Positions 46,897 to 56,690 of a stretch of 64,000 bases of DNA are shown in pieces. The notes under the pieces were generated by a model. The model was not told the DNA's origin. It worked only from the letters and a program-made list of their open reading frames with translations, and did not search any database. The DNA is taken from assembly GCA_024276015.1 (NCBI GenBank), contig JAJRXZ010000028.1, positions 1 through 64,000 of the forward strand. The letters run 5' to 3'. Position numbers and translations under genes: made by a program. How positions within the stretch are numbered: position 1 is the stretch's first letter; every line of letters starts with the position of its first letter. This DNA comes from Spirochaetota bacterium (GTDB taxonomy: Bacteria; Spirochaetota; UBA4802; UBA5550).

Positions 46897-48393
46897 TTAC
46901 ATATATTTCGGTTCCTTGTAGGAGTACATATCATGAACGCCTCCTTCCAACTGCGCCGAGGAAGACCTTATTTCAAATCTCAATTGGCCGGAATAAAGTT
47001 TCTCATGGAGCGATTTAATATTTCTTGCTCCCATATCCTGAAAAGAATGGCACAGCCCCTTTAAAAGATAGGGAACATAATCGAATAGGGATCCCTTATC
47101 AACAACAGCTCCGGAAACGCCCTGGGCAACCATTATGCCGGACTCATCAGCAAAATACCTTTTCCCGCCGCCGGCTTCCATTGCCTCCTGCGAAGCCATT
47201 CCTCTGTATTTTTTTAATCTGACCCCTTTATCATAAAAATACTCTCCCGGCGCTTCGGCTGTTCCGGCAAACATGGAACCCATCATAACCGAGGACGCTC
47301 CGAGGGAGAGAGCTTTGGAAATATGACCGATTGTTGATATTCCTCCGTCTGCAATAACGGGAATTGAATACTTACCTGCATACTTTGCCGTTTTATAAAC
47401 AGCTGTTGCCTGAGGCCTGCCCACAGACATTGTTGTCTGTGTTGTGCAGATCGATCCCGGCCCCATGCCGATCCTTAACGCGTCCGCGCCGGCTTTAATT
47501 AAATTCTCGCATTGACTTTCAGTCACAACATTTCCGCCTATCACATCAATATGGGGATATTTCTTTTTTATATATTTCAGCATCTCAATCTGGTAAACCG
47601 AATTCCCTTGGGCAGAATCAATGACAATCAGATTTACGCCCGCTTCCACCAGAGCATCAAGCCTCTCTATTGATTCCTTCTTTGTTGAAATTGCAGCTCC
47701 AACCATAAGCTGTTTTTTGGAGTCCTTTGACGCAAGAGGATATTCCCTGTTCTTTAAGAGGTCGCTCCTGCTCATCAGAGCCACAAGATATCCCTTATCG
47801 TCAACAATGGGAAGTTTGCCCTTTTTAGATTTTTTCAGTATTTCGTTAGCTTCGCTCAGGGAAATTCCCTTTTTTGCTGTGAGAGGTTTTTTTGTCATGA
47901 CCTCGGAAAGTTTTTTCATTCTGTCAGTTTCAAAATCTATATCCCTGTTAGTAACAATTCCAATTAAAAGCGTATTGAGCTTTCCATTTTCGGTTATGGG
48001 AATCCCGGAGAAACCGTATGTCTCTTTTATTCTATCAATATCGGCTATTGTATGATCCGGAGACAATACAATAGGATCTGTAATAAAACCGTTTTCATAT
48101 CTCTTTACTTTTCTTACTTCATCAACCTGCTGTTTAATTGTATTATTATAATGTATAATTCCGATACCGCCCATAAGAGCCAATCCGATAGCCATCTCAG
48201 CTTCCGTAACAGTATCCATGGGGCTTGAGATCAGAGGGCTCTTGATCTTCAAATTTTTTGTTAAATTTGTTTCAAGATTTACATCTTCCGGCGAAAAATC
48301 TATAAAACCCGGCAGAATGATAAAGTCGTTATATGCAAGTCCTGTCTCCTTTGTAAATATCTCTTCTCCGGAAAAACCGTCCTCTTTTGTCAT
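46897..48393 (-). CDS. guaB: Inosine-5'-monophosphate dehydrogenase
   Basis: 498 aa from the ATG at 48393, preceded by AAGGAG; a GTG 18 bases upstream extends the frame. The (beta/alpha)8 barrel carries the catalytic Cys loop GPGSICTTQ, preceded by GGNVVTESQ. Two CBS domains (about residues 95-215) sit between the first barrel parts. The enzyme oxidises IMP to XMP, the first step to GMP. It has no purine gene nearby; repeat copy B lies upstream. Confidence 0.96.
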   Translation of the reverse strand: MTKEDGFSGEEIFTKETGLAYNDFIILPGFIDFSPEDVNLETNLTKNLKIKSPLISSPMDTVTEAEMAIGLALMGGIGIIHYNNTIKQQVDEVRKVKRYENGFITDPIVLSPDHTIADIDRIKETYGFSGIPITENGKLNTLLIGIVTNRDIDFETDRMKKLSEVMTKKPLTAKKGISLSEANEILKKSKKGKLPIVDDKGYLVALMSRSDLLKNREYPLASKDSKKQLMVGAAISTKKESIERLDALVEAGVNLIVIDSAQGNSVYQIEMLKYIKKKYPHIDVIGGNVVTESQCENLIKAGADALRIGMGPGSICTTQTTMSVGRPQATAVYKTAKYAGKYSIPVIADGGISTIGHISKALSLGASSVMMGSMFAGTAEAPGEYFYDKGVRLKKYRGMASQEAMEAGGGKRYFADESGIMVAQGVSGAVVDKGSLFDYVPYLLKGLCHSFQDMGARNIKSLHEKLYSGQLRFEIRSSSAQLEGGVHDMYSYKEPKYM

Positions 48394-48470
48394 TGCCAAC
48401 TCCTTTTTCACGCCTTTATTAGATTATAATTATCAATAATAAAGAAATAACCAATTCTTAAACCATTATT

Positions 48471-48559
48471 ATACCGATCATCATTGAAAATTTCCATATT
48501 AAATGATCCGGTATATTATTCAATCAGGATCTTGCCCTTTGTCAAGGGAGAAAATCGAG
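48471..48559 (+). repeat. Intergenic palindromic repeat, copy B
   Basis: Starts ATACCGATCATCATTGAAAA, arm partner near ATGATCCGGTAT, then TTGCCCTTTGTCAAGGGAG as second hairpin. It lies between guaB and the response-regulator gene, and matches copy C at 49347-49448 at about 85 percent. The unit's end (GATATATT-like) is replaced by GAGGGCTGGCGCCCTC. Confidence 0.8.
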
Positions 48560-48667
48560 GGCTGGCGCCCTCTTAAATTATTTTTTAAATAAACACTATA
48601 TTTTTTGTAGTTTTTTTTTGTCAAGTAATGTAAAAGATAACTTTTTTCAGGTTAAGGGATTAAGCGA

Positions 48668-49300
48668 TTAATTCAATAAATTATTCTTTATGGCATAATG
48701 AGTCAGTTCGGAATTATTTTTCATATTCATTTTATTTAAAATTCTCCGTCTGTATGTACTGATAGTCTTTACATTGAGGAACATATCCTTTGCAATTTCA
48801 GATACGGTTTTACCTGCTGCAATTTTACAAAAAACCTGAAATTCTCTGTCCGACAACTGTTCATGGGGAGAGCCGCTGCTGTCCTGAATTAAATTTTCGG
48901 CAAGCCTTTCTGCAAGGGATGAGCTGATATATTTCCCTCCCATATGCACTTTTTTTATTGCTTCTATCAACTGGTCAGATGCTGTTTCCTTAGTTAAATA
49001 TCCTGCGGCCCCGGCCTTTAAAGCGCGAAGAGCATACTGGTCTTCAGAATGCATGCTTAATACTAAAATCGGAATATCGGGTTTTTCCATTTTCAACTGT
49101 TTCAGGATCTCAAGTCCGCTTCTGCCGGGCATTGAAATATCCAGTAAGATCAGATCATAACAGTTTTTTTTAACCTTTCCCAGCAGATCCTGTCCGTCTT
49201 TGGCATCGTCAATTTCAGTAACGTCAGGATAATCCGAAAGGATCTGTTTAAGGCCTGCTCTTACGATAGAATGATCATCAGCAATTATTACCTTTAACAT
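48668..49300 (-). CDS. NarL/FixJ-type response regulator
   Basis: 210 aa. A receiver domain (phospho-Asp about residue 53 in LILLDISMPGRSG, with the acidic IIADDHS at the start and Lys in TKE) is followed by a LuxR-type helix-turn-helix (LSDREFQVFCKIAAGKTVSEIA, then ...VKTISTYRRRILNKM). It is a transcription activator or repressor whose partner is the histidine kinase just upstream (49508-51325). Repeat copies B and C lie immediately on either side of this gene. Confidence 0.93.
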   Translation of the reverse strand: MLKVIIADDHSIVRAGLKQILSDYPDVTEIDDAKDGQDLLGKVKKNCYDLILLDISMPGRSGLEILKQLKMEKPDIPILVLSMHSEDQYALRALKAGAAGYLTKETASDQLIEAIKKVHMGGKYISSSLAERLAENLIQDSSGSPHEQLSDREFQVFCKIAAGKTVSEIAKDMFLNVKTISTYRRRILNKMNMKNNSELTHYAIKNNLLN

Positions 49301-49346
49301 AAATGCCCTCGGGGAATCTTCAGAATAATCAGATCAATAGTATATT

Positions 49347-49448
49347 ATACCGATCATCATTGAAAATTTCTATATTAAATGAATCGGTATATGATTTAAT
49401 CAGGATTTTGCCCTTTGTCAAGGGGCAAAATCGATGCTTTTTGATATA
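49347..49448 (+). repeat. Intergenic palindromic repeat, copy C
   Basis: The best copy. ATACCGATCATCATTGAAAA begins it, and the arm ATGAATCGGTAT closes the first hairpin; the second hairpin is TTTTGCCCTTTGTCAAGGGG followed by CAAAA, and the tail is ATCGATGCTTTTTGATATA. It lies between the response regulator and its kinase gene. Confidence 0.85.
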
Positions 49449-49507
49449 CATAATATGAATAATTTTGAAATTTATTCCAGCAAAAAAAAAATAATAATCG
49501 GTTTTTT

Positions 49508-51325
49508 TTAGCAATTAAGAGGTATTTTAATTTTAACGGTTGTCCCGCTGTCCTTTTTTCCGTCAATTTCCAGAACTCCGCCGCAGGAGGACACCCTTTC
49601 TCTCATACCGATAATTCCGCATGAATTTGAGTAATTTATCTGGTCATCCGTAATACCTATGCCGTTGTCTTTTACGATCAACTCTATATTGTCTTTAACA
49701 ACCGTTAAACTGATATTGACCTTACTGGCTTTTGAATGCCTGATAACATTTGTCATTGCTTCCTGAAAAACTCTGAAAACAGAGATGGATTGTTCTTCAC
49801 CCGCGGATATTTCTTCAGGATAATGGAAACTGCATCTGATCCCCGTTCTTTTTTCAATCTCTCCCGCTTCCCATTCTATTGCTGCGCATAGTCCAAGATC
49901 ATCAAGGATCCCGGGCCTCAAATCGGACGAAATTTTTCTTACCTTCTGAATGATCTCGTCAATAAATTTCAGTAATGACTCCGATTTATTTTTCAATTCC
50001 ATCCGGCTTTTATCAAGATTCTTGTCAAACCATGCCATATCCATCTTCAGGACCGTCAGCGCCTGGCCCAATTCATCATGTATTTCCCTGGAAATTCTTG
50101 TTCTTTCCTCTTCTCTGATGGTCTGCAGGCGGTTTGAGAGATTTTTAAACTCTATCTGAGATCTCCTTAATTCTTCTTCTGCGATTTTCCTCTCGGCAAA
50201 TATTCCAAGCCTGGATGCTGCTGCATTTATCAACTCCCTCTCTTCTTTCTGGAAAGGGCCTTCGTAAATATTAGGCATCCTTTCAAGATAACAGACTTCA
50301 ACCTTTCCTTCAATTCTGTTATTTATTAATATATCAGATCGCAGCGTCCATTCTGTTTTCTTAAAATTATCCGACCTGAACTCTTTATCACCTATAACTA
50401 TTCTCGCACATGATATGTGAGGATACTGCCATGAATCCTTCAAAAGATCAGCAACATCTTTCAAAACTTCTTCAAAAGGAACGCCAGGAATTTCAAGAAT
50501 TTCAGACAGCGAATAGAGACAGTTGAGTTCTTTTACGCGCTCCCCCAGATCGTGTAAAATTGACTCTCTCTCTTTTGCCATCTCCTTTTCTCTGGTTATA
50601 TCTCTTATTATTCCCTGTAATCCCGAAGGCCTTTTCATATCATCGAACAGGATAGTGGAATTAATAAGACAGCTTATTTCAGCGCCGTCTTTTTTTCTGA
50701 GCTGCGTCTCAAAATTATCTACGAATCTTTTCTTATCAATAATAGCCATTAATTCCAGTGCATCCTTCCTGTTTACAAATAGGTCATGAAAATTCATTTT
50801 TAAAAATTCCGCTTCATTATAACCGAAAAGATTGATCATGGATCTGTTGATATCGAGAAAATTCTTATTTTCATCGCAGAGATAGTTTGCATCTCTTGAC
50901 TGCTCAAAAAGCAAACGAAACTTCATTTCGCTCTCTTTGATCTTTTTATCAATACTATGCTTATATAAAGAAGTTTCAATTGAAATATGAAGCTCTTTCT
51001 CATTTACAGGTTTTACTATATAACCGTAATGACCTGTGGGGATTATCCTGTTGACAGTGGCTTCGTCAGAATAGGCTGTAATAAATATTACAGGGATGTC
51101 ATAACTTTTTTGTAAAATAGCAGCTGTTTCAATTCCGTCAATATCCCCGTTCAGCCTGATATCCATAAGTATTAAATGGGGGGTCTTTTTTGTTAACAGC
51201 TCAAGGCAATCGTGAGCTGAAGTAACAATTCCTATAACATTATAACCGAGTCTTTTTAAAATACTTTTAATATCCAGCGCTACTATTGCTTCATTTTCAA
51301 CTACGAGAAGATCCTTTTTTTTCAT
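49508..51325 (-). CDS. REC-PAS-GAF histidine kinase (HisKA_3 type)
   Basis: 605 aa, no membrane span. The N-terminal receiver has phospho-Asp in LILMDIRLNGDIDG (about residue 55). A PAS domain (about 135-250), a GAF-like domain (about 265-395) and the NarX/DegS-type dimerisation domain follow: the phospho-His is in SREIHDELGQALT (about residue 413). The ATPase part has DNGIGITDDQINY. It is the probable partner of the regulator at 48668-49300, whose gene follows after 207 bases. Its receiver may be controlled by another kinase. Confidence 0.92.
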   Translation of the reverse strand: MKKKDLLVVENEAIVALDIKSILKRLGYNVIGIVTSAHDCLELLTKKTPHLILMDIRLNGDIDGIETAAILQKSYDIPVIFITAYSDEATVNRIIPTGHYGYIVKPVNEKELHISIETSLYKHSIDKKIKESEMKFRLLFEQSRDANYLCDENKNFLDINRSMINLFGYNEAEFLKMNFHDLFVNRKDALELMAIIDKKRFVDNFETQLRKKDGAEISCLINSTILFDDMKRPSGLQGIIRDITREKEMAKERESILHDLGERVKELNCLYSLSEILEIPGVPFEEVLKDVADLLKDSWQYPHISCARIVIGDKEFRSDNFKKTEWTLRSDILINNRIEGKVEVCYLERMPNIYEGPFQKEERELINAAASRLGIFAERKIAEEELRRSQIEFKNLSNRLQTIREEERTRISREIHDELGQALTVLKMDMAWFDKNLDKSRMELKNKSESLLKFIDEIIQKVRKISSDLRPGILDDLGLCAAIEWEAGEIEKRTGIRCSFHYPEEISAGEEQSISVFRVFQEAMTNVIRHSKASKVNISLTVVKDNIELIVKDNGIGITDDQINYSNSCGIIGMRERVSSCGGVLEIDGKKDSGTTVKIKIPLNC

Positions 51326-51394
51326 ATAATAACGCCAATCCTGAACATTTTATACATGAACCTAATTTCTACATTACATTCTGTTATGTGTCAA

Positions 51395-53395
51395 TTAAAT
51401 ATTGAGCGCAGACAAAAAACCTTCATGTATGGCGTCATTAATCTGAGCAGGACGCACACTATCCCCAATGATCTTATAAGGGATCCCTGTTTCCTCAAGT
51501 TTATCTGCGATTTTTCTGACAGATCTTGCCCCTGCCGCGTTTATCACATTGTCAAATTCACGGATATCCTCTTTGCCATCGCGAACAAACTTTACTATAC
51601 CATCTCTGACCGATTTTACTTCAACGCCTGTTTCAACTTTCACTTTTAACCTGTCAATATTCCCCAGTAAAACCCATCTCGACGATTTTCCAACACCCTT
51701 CCCCGCTTTTGGGAGCATCTCAAAAACAGTAACTTCTTTACTGCCGCTTGTAATAAGTTCTCTTAAGCGCTCAGCGGTTTCAACTTCATATTTAAAGAGA
51801 AAATAGAGTACCTCAGGTGATATTGTACCTTTCATAGCTATGAATTCCGCAGTTTCCAGACCCACTGCGCCTCCTCCGATTATTGCAATTTTTTTACCCA
51901 GAGGCGGGTCGTATTTCAGGATATCCCAGGCAGATATAACCGATTTGCCGTCAATACCGTCTACCGGAGGAAGAGCGATCTCGGCTCCTTCGGCAGCTAT
52001 GATGAAATCCGGTTTTTTGTTTTTGATCATAGAAATATCCGCTTCCGTATTCAAATTAACTCTGATATTATATTTGTTCAGCATTTCATTATAATATCTG
52101 ATCAATTCATAGAGCTCACTCTTGTGAGGAGGTTTGCAGGCAATTTTCAGCTGACCGCCAATCATTCCTGACTTTTCATAGATCTCCACATCATGCCCCG
52201 CCTCTGCCGCTGTTGCTGCAGCTTCAAGTCCTCCCGGGCCTGCGCCGATTATCATAACCTTCTTTGGCGAATTTGATACTCTTATATTCCTTTCTCCTTC
52301 AAAACCTGTTCTTGGATTGGCAATACAGAAAACGGGCTTTCCGGCAAATACCTGGTCGGTGCAGCCCTGTGAACAGGATACACAGGGCCTGATCTCCTTT
52401 ACCCTCCCTTCCAGGGCTTTCTGCGGCCAATATGGATCTGCAAGAAGTACCCTTCCGAGGCAGACCATGTCGGCAAAATCATCTTTTATGATCTGTTCCG
52501 CAAGGAAAGGGTCTGTGATCCTGTTGGAACAGATGACGGGAATAGACACGGATCTCTTTATATTTCCGGCAAGATATGCAAAACCTCCCCTTGGCAGTTC
52601 CATGGAAAGCTGCGGAACGCGGGATTCATGCCACCCGCCTGTTATATTTAACGCATCAACCCCTGCCTTCTCATAGACCTTGGCAAATTCAGGAGTTTCA
52701 AAATCGGTATTGCTTCCCGGAACCAGATCATTGCCTGCCATTCTTATTATGATCGGGAAATCGACGCCCAGCCTGGTCCTCATCATTTCAATAATCTCTC
52801 TAACAAACCTTACCCTATTCTCAAAGGACCCGCCATAGTGATCGCTTCTCCGATTCCTCAGGGGGGATAGAAACTGGGTAATCAAATAACCTGCGGAGCC
52901 TATAATTTCCACACCGTCAAATCCGGCCTCTTTTGCTCTTTCAGCTCCATTAATAAAGGCTTCCTGAACTTCCTTTATCTCATCTATGGTCATTTCACGG
53001 GGGGTCTCTTTTGTATAGGGATTATAGATCGCTGACGGAGCAATGGCCTGCTTTTTCCCAATCAATATGGAATGACTATACCCGCCTGCATGGAAGAGCT
53101 GTATCCAGGCTTTGGCTCCGCTCCTTTTTATTAAATCAGCGAGATACTTAAATGAAGGGATTGCTTCATCACTGTCAATAGCAACAGCTAAAAAACCGGA
53201 ACCCACTTCATCAATTCCAACTGGACCTACGGTTACTATTCCTGCTCCTCCCTTTGCTCTTTCAGCATAGAAGTTGAAATATTTCTCATTTAATTTTCTA
53301 TCATAGGAATATAAAAGTCCCAGGGAGGGGTATACGATTCTATTCTTGATTTCAGTTTTGTTGATCACAACAGGGCTAAACAAATTTTTAAACAC
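51395..53395 (-). CDS. Old yellow enzyme-type reductase with FAD and Fe-S domain
   Basis: 666 aa. An N-terminal FMN-binding barrel (NRIVYPSLG, IIRMAGNDL), a 4Fe-4S motif CVSCSQGCTDQVFAGKPVFC (around residue 340), a FAD-binding Rossmann segment VMIIGAGPGGLEAAATAAEA and a second NAD-binding fold IAIIGGGAVGLETAEFIAM form the layout of 2,4-dienoyl-CoA reductase/BaiCD/trimethylamine dehydrogenase-like enzymes. It would reduce unsaturated acyl-CoAs or similar compounds anaerobically. The start is GTG with AAGGAG. It is a single gene. Confidence 0.92.
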   Translation of the reverse strand: MFKNLFSPVVINKTEIKNRIVYPSLGLLYSYDRKLNEKYFNFYAERAKGGAGIVTVGPVGIDEVGSGFLAVAIDSDEAIPSFKYLADLIKRSGAKAWIQLFHAGGYSHSILIGKKQAIAPSAIYNPYTKETPREMTIDEIKEVQEAFINGAERAKEAGFDGVEIIGSAGYLITQFLSPLRNRRSDHYGGSFENRVRFVREIIEMMRTRLGVDFPIIIRMAGNDLVPGSNTDFETPEFAKVYEKAGVDALNITGGWHESRVPQLSMELPRGGFAYLAGNIKRSVSIPVICSNRITDPFLAEQIIKDDFADMVCLGRVLLADPYWPQKALEGRVKEIRPCVSCSQGCTDQVFAGKPVFCIANPRTGFEGERNIRVSNSPKKVMIIGAGPGGLEAAATAAEAGHDVEIYEKSGMIGGQLKIACKPPHKSELYELIRYYNEMLNKYNIRVNLNTEADISMIKNKKPDFIIAAEGAEIALPPVDGIDGKSVISAWDILKYDPPLGKKIAIIGGGAVGLETAEFIAMKGTISPEVLYFLFKYEVETAERLRELITSGSKEVTVFEMLPKAGKGVGKSSRWVLLGNIDRLKVKVETGVEVKSVRDGIVKFVRDGKEDIREFDNVINAAGARSVRKIADKLEETGIPYKIIGDSVRPAQINDAIHEGFLSALNI

Positions 53396-53644
53396 TTTTT
53401 TCTCCTTAAAAATAAACTATACTTTTTACAGCTAAATGTTCAACTATATTATTTCTGCAAATTAGTCAATAACTATTATAACTTACATACGCTCCTCCTA
53501 TAAAATATTTTTATTTGACAATATCTTGGATTATATAACAACTAATAATTAATTAAACGACTCGAGTTAGGCGAATTTTACCCATTTTTTCTGCATTATG
53601 TTATCGAATAAAAAATGCCAGTGTCGAGTAAATGATAATAAAAT

Positions 53645-53879
53645 ATGAACAGCAAATGGTTTGATCATCTAAAAATTGAATTGAAAATCAATTACTTTAA
53701 ACCTGCTGTTGGAGATAAGATCATCTGCAAATCTAAAGTAATTAACAGAGGCAAAAAAATAATAGTATCGGAATCTGAAGTATTTGTCTCTTTAAAAGGG
53801 AAATGAAAAACTGATCTCCAAAGCTCTTGTAACATTAATGGCGGTGCCGAAGAATGATCTTTTGAAAAAGCAAGATTAA
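53645..53879 (+). pseudogene. Frameshifted C-terminal half of a PaaI-like thioesterase
   Basis: The first frame (53645-53806) reads MNSKWFDHLKIELKINYFKP, then AVGDKIICKSKVINRGKKII, and ends VFVSLKGK with TGA. Shifting by one base gives GNEKLISKALVTLMAVPK, which continues the hot-dog strand pattern, to TAA 53877-53879. That is the usual end of PaaI thioesterases (LKINYLRPA..., then GKLVAKA). The N-terminal HGG half is absent. It ends in the convergent outer-membrane gene, overlapping by 4 bases. The stretch before it (53396-53644) shows no coding. Confidence 0.6.
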
Positions 53880-55498
53880 ATCTCAACTCTGATGCCTGCT
53901 AAATGCGATCCGGAATATATCCCCTCAGCCGGATCAGTATAGGAACGATCTGTATACCTGTAAAATATCATCATGCTATGCCCCAAATGAAATCTCAGCC
54001 CCGACTCTATGGAATACTCTCCCTTTCTCTCCGTAATACTGATCAAGCGGATCGAGCTTTCCAGATAGGGAGTTGTCCTTACAACAGAGCAGATATCCCA
54101 TCTCACTCTTATCTCAAACTCACTATTAAAATCATAATATTTTTTTCGGAAAACTTTTCCCAATGATATTAGCCAGTGAAAATTTCCGGTAAATAGAGGA
54201 ATTCCTTTATTTGAAAGATCACTATTCCTGTCCTTATAGCCGATTTTCATTCCGCCGCTCATTAATCTGAGAAATATCAGATGATATATGCCGGTGGAAC
54301 CGTCATAATTATTGCCCTCATCAAATCGTGTATATTTATAACCTGATTCTGCAAATAAATATCCCTCACTAACGCGGTATAAAAATCCGCTTTCCCCGTA
54401 ATATCTGATATAACGTGGAAACATTCCTGAATTTTCTCTTAAGGAATTGTGCATATATCCGTTCCTTAAAAAAAACGAAATTCCCCGCAATTCAATAATA
54501 TTCAGATCGATCGCAAAATCGGAATTAAAGTTTAAATTCTCATCATACAAATATTTCCCGTAATTTCCATAGAAGTGGATTTCGGGAAAAAATGAGGATA
54601 ATTTCTCACTTTTATAGTTATACTGCTCTGGCGCAATACCTCTCAGCAGCGATTCCATCCTTAATCCAAAATAATAGAAATGCGTTGATAATCCTTTATA
54701 GAGGTCTACATCATAACTGTAACCATAGGCCCCATAAGCAGTTATATCCGCATTTTCAAGATGCAATCTCAAACCGGTTTCAACGGAACGGTTGACTCTC
54801 ATATCCTCATCAATTAATGAAACAAATGAACCTTCAATATAAAATACCGAATCAGCATAACGAAAGAAGTCATATCTTAAAATACCGGACAGCATGTAAT
54901 CATATTTGAACTCTCTTGTATTAATACTCTTTCCGGCAGAAAATCTGTAATTAAATATGTTCAGAAACTCCATATATTTAGCGCTGTTAAAGTTGATACC
55001 GCGGTTTTTATAACCGGGTCTTATCCCTTTACTCTCCAATCTGATCCCCCGACCATACCATCTCAACTGCTGAGGATCGGTCTTATTTTTGTTATAAATA
55101 TTATTGCAAATATGATCAAAATAAAAAACAATGATATAATTATCAAACTCCCAGCGCAGACTCCCGAAATCCATCACATAACGGATCATAAATGGTTCGA
55201 TAAAATTACTATCTGTCTTTTTAAAGATCAGAGATTCATTGATCTCCATAGCCGCTGTAAAATTTCCATAGCGCATTATATCGAGGTCGATCAAACGCTC
55301 TGTTATCACAGCATATCCGGCTTTATTTGATCCGTAAAGAGAACCGCCTATAAGTAAACCCGATGACGGCAAAAAGATCAAGCTCTCGGAGGCCGCCTTA
55401 TTGCTTGTGAGATACCTGCTCTCCTCAGTGCCGAAGGCAGAAAGAGCTGCTCCTGAAAACAGCAGTCTTGAAATGATCATTAAATATATTATTCTCAT
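53876..55498 (-). CDS. Predicted outer-membrane beta-barrel protein
   Basis: 540 aa from ATG 55498; a TTG 27 bases earlier extends the frame. The N-terminus (MRIIYLMIISRLLFSGAALS) is a signal peptide. The remainder has alternating strands rich in Tyr, Phe, Arg and Gly (YFGLRMESLLRG, IYHLIFLRLMSGGMKIGY) and a terminal strand SHLAGIRVEI, which fit a transmembrane barrel. No family is recognised. A promoter with a 17-base spacer lies at 55610-55638 on the same strand. Role: porin-like or receptor, unknown. Confidence 0.6.
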   Translation of the reverse strand: MRIIYLMIISRLLFSGAALSAFGTEESRYLTSNKAASESLIFLPSSGLLIGGSLYGSNKAGYAVITERLIDLDIMRYGNFTAAMEINESLIFKKTDSNFIEPFMIRYVMDFGSLRWEFDNYIIVFYFDHICNNIYNKNKTDPQQLRWYGRGIRLESKGIRPGYKNRGINFNSAKYMEFLNIFNYRFSAGKSINTREFKYDYMLSGILRYDFFRYADSVFYIEGSFVSLIDEDMRVNRSVETGLRLHLENADITAYGAYGYSYDVDLYKGLSTHFYYFGLRMESLLRGIAPEQYNYKSEKLSSFFPEIHFYGNYGKYLYDENLNFNSDFAIDLNIIELRGISFFLRNGYMHNSLRENSGMFPRYIRYYGESGFLYRVSEGYLFAESGYKYTRFDEGNNYDGSTGIYHLIFLRLMSGGMKIGYKDRNSDLSNKGIPLFTGNFHWLISLGKVFRKKYYDFNSEFEIRVRWDICSVVRTTPYLESSIRLISITERKGEYSIESGLRFHLGHSMMIFYRYTDRSYTDPAEGIYSGSHLAGIRVEI

Positions 55499-55594
55499 AG
55501 ATTTTATAAACCCTGTCCGGTGCAAAAATATAATCCTACTCCCGTACCATACAACAATATTCTCCGTCAGAATAAAAAATAAAATATTAGGGTC

Positions 55595-55660
55595 ATTCCG
55601 GATTTATGGAAAATATGAGCATAATATTATTTTGTCAAGGCCCTTAACTTACTCTTGAAA
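55595..55660 (-). repeat. Shared promoter-region repeat, copy 2
   Basis: Same segment as at 46615-46680: on the minus strand TAAGTTAAGG, then TTGACA (55633-55638), a 17-base spacer, TATTTT (55610-55615) and ATCCGGAAT. It lies upstream of the outer-membrane barrel gene. The identity extends beyond the promoter hexamers, so it may be a common operator or a duplicated promoter. Confidence 0.65.
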
Positions 55661-55672
55661 GCCCCCTAATTT

Positions 55673-55695
55673 CCCCGGCTGGGGATTTTAATTTT
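55673..55695 (+). terminator. Possible terminator hairpin
   Basis: CCCC GGCT GGGG followed by ATTTTAATTTT. The stem is only 4 bp and the loop 4 bases, so it is weak. No gene clearly ends here; it lies between the barrel gene promoter and the receiver remnant. Confidence 0.3.
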
Positions 55696-55863
55696 ATGTA
55701 TTAATTTACTTTATTATTTGATTTAGGCACTTTTTATATAATATAATGAGCAAATTTGCGAATTTTATCTGTTTTTTTCGAAATGATAGATCTTTTTATA
55801 ACAAGAAAGACAATTAATCGAGCAAAACACGAGGTTTTGCGTGAAGCTATGGTAATAGGATAT

Positions 55864-55992
55864 CCACCATTCAAAAAATCTCGGGATCTTCTTCTGAATT
55901 GTGTCAACAGCACCTGCCGCAATGATCCGTTCGTTATAAGACGCGTAAGCACTATTGGCCAGTATTATGACATGGGGCTTATCCCTTTTCAT
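55864..55992 (-). pseudogene. Possible receiver-domain remnant
   Basis: The frame from 55992 downwards gives MKRDKPHVIILANSAYASYN, then ERIIAAGAVDTIQKKIPRFF. This resembles the last third of stand-alone receiver domains (VIVLTNYPYPQYR..., then AAGADYFFDKS), where K is the conserved Lys position and the segment follows the fourth strand. The rest of the frame is unlike any known protein. The start overlaps nrdG's stop (55992). Function not expected. Confidence 0.35.
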
Positions 55993-56690
55993 TAAATGCC
56001 CCGTACTTCACAAATATCTGAAAAACTCTTAACAAATTCAGAAAACTCTAACAATACTTCAACCGGATAAGGCTCTGTATTTTCCAGAGATCTATCAAGA
56101 AGCGGCACACTGCTGGAGAACTGCTGAAGATAATACCTCTTAACACGGTTAAGAGCTTTTTTAATATCTTTAAAATCGTCAATAGTTACATAGTAAGGTA
56201 TGCATGTGGTTCTGATCTCATATTCAATTTTATATTCTTTAAGGATTGATACAGTCTCAATGATCTTTGAGAAATCAATACTTGTTCGGGTGAGGCTGAA
56301 ATACTTTGAAGGGGATGTTTTTATGTCAATGGCTGCATAATCTATTATTCTATTCTGCGCAAGAGACTTAATTATACGGGGCTTAAGCCCATTTGAATCA
56401 AGCTTAACATCAAGGGATAACTTCTTAATTCTTTCAATAAAATTGATAAGATCATGGGAAAGCGTAGGTTCCCCTCCGGAAATAGTGACTCCGTCAATAA
56501 GAGAAGACCTTTTTTTTAAGAAAACAAAAATTTCATCATTGCTGATTTTTTCAAGATCATCTCTGTTAAGAACTATATCCGGATTATGACAGTACCTGCA
56601 TTTGAGATTACACCCGCCTGCAAATAATACTGTGCATATCTTTCCCGGATAATCTATAAGGGAAGTTTTATAAATGCCCCTGACATTCAT
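55992..56690 (-). CDS. nrdG: Anaerobic ribonucleotide reductase activating protein
   Basis: 232 aa from ATG 56690 (a GTG six bases earlier also exists). The radical SAM motif is CNLKCRYC (Cys-x3-Cys-x2-Cys, about residue 28) in the SLIDYPGK...VLFAGGCNLKCRYCHN context typical of NrdG. It inserts the glycyl radical in NrdD using SAM. It overlaps the end of the small glycyl-radical gene by about 23 bases, so the two are translationally coupled. Confidence 0.95.
   Translation of the reverse strand: MNVRGIYKTSLIDYPGKICTVLFAGGCNLKCRYCHNPDIVLNRDDLEKISNDEIFVFLKKRSSLIDGVTISGGEPTLSHDLINFIERIKKLSLDVKLDSNGLKPRIIKSLAQNRIIDYAAIDIKTSPSKYFSLTRTSIDFSKIIETVSILKEYKIEYEIRTTCIPYYVTIDDFKDIKKALNRVKRYYLQQFSSSVPLLDRSLENTEPYPVEVLLEFSEFVKSFSDICEVRGI

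Noticed and set aside
55756..55995. 79-aa plus-strand frame with a TATAAT-like element upstream
   Set aside because: No similarity to any family, and the antisense strand reads more like a receiver-domain remnant, so the frame is probably a shadow of it.
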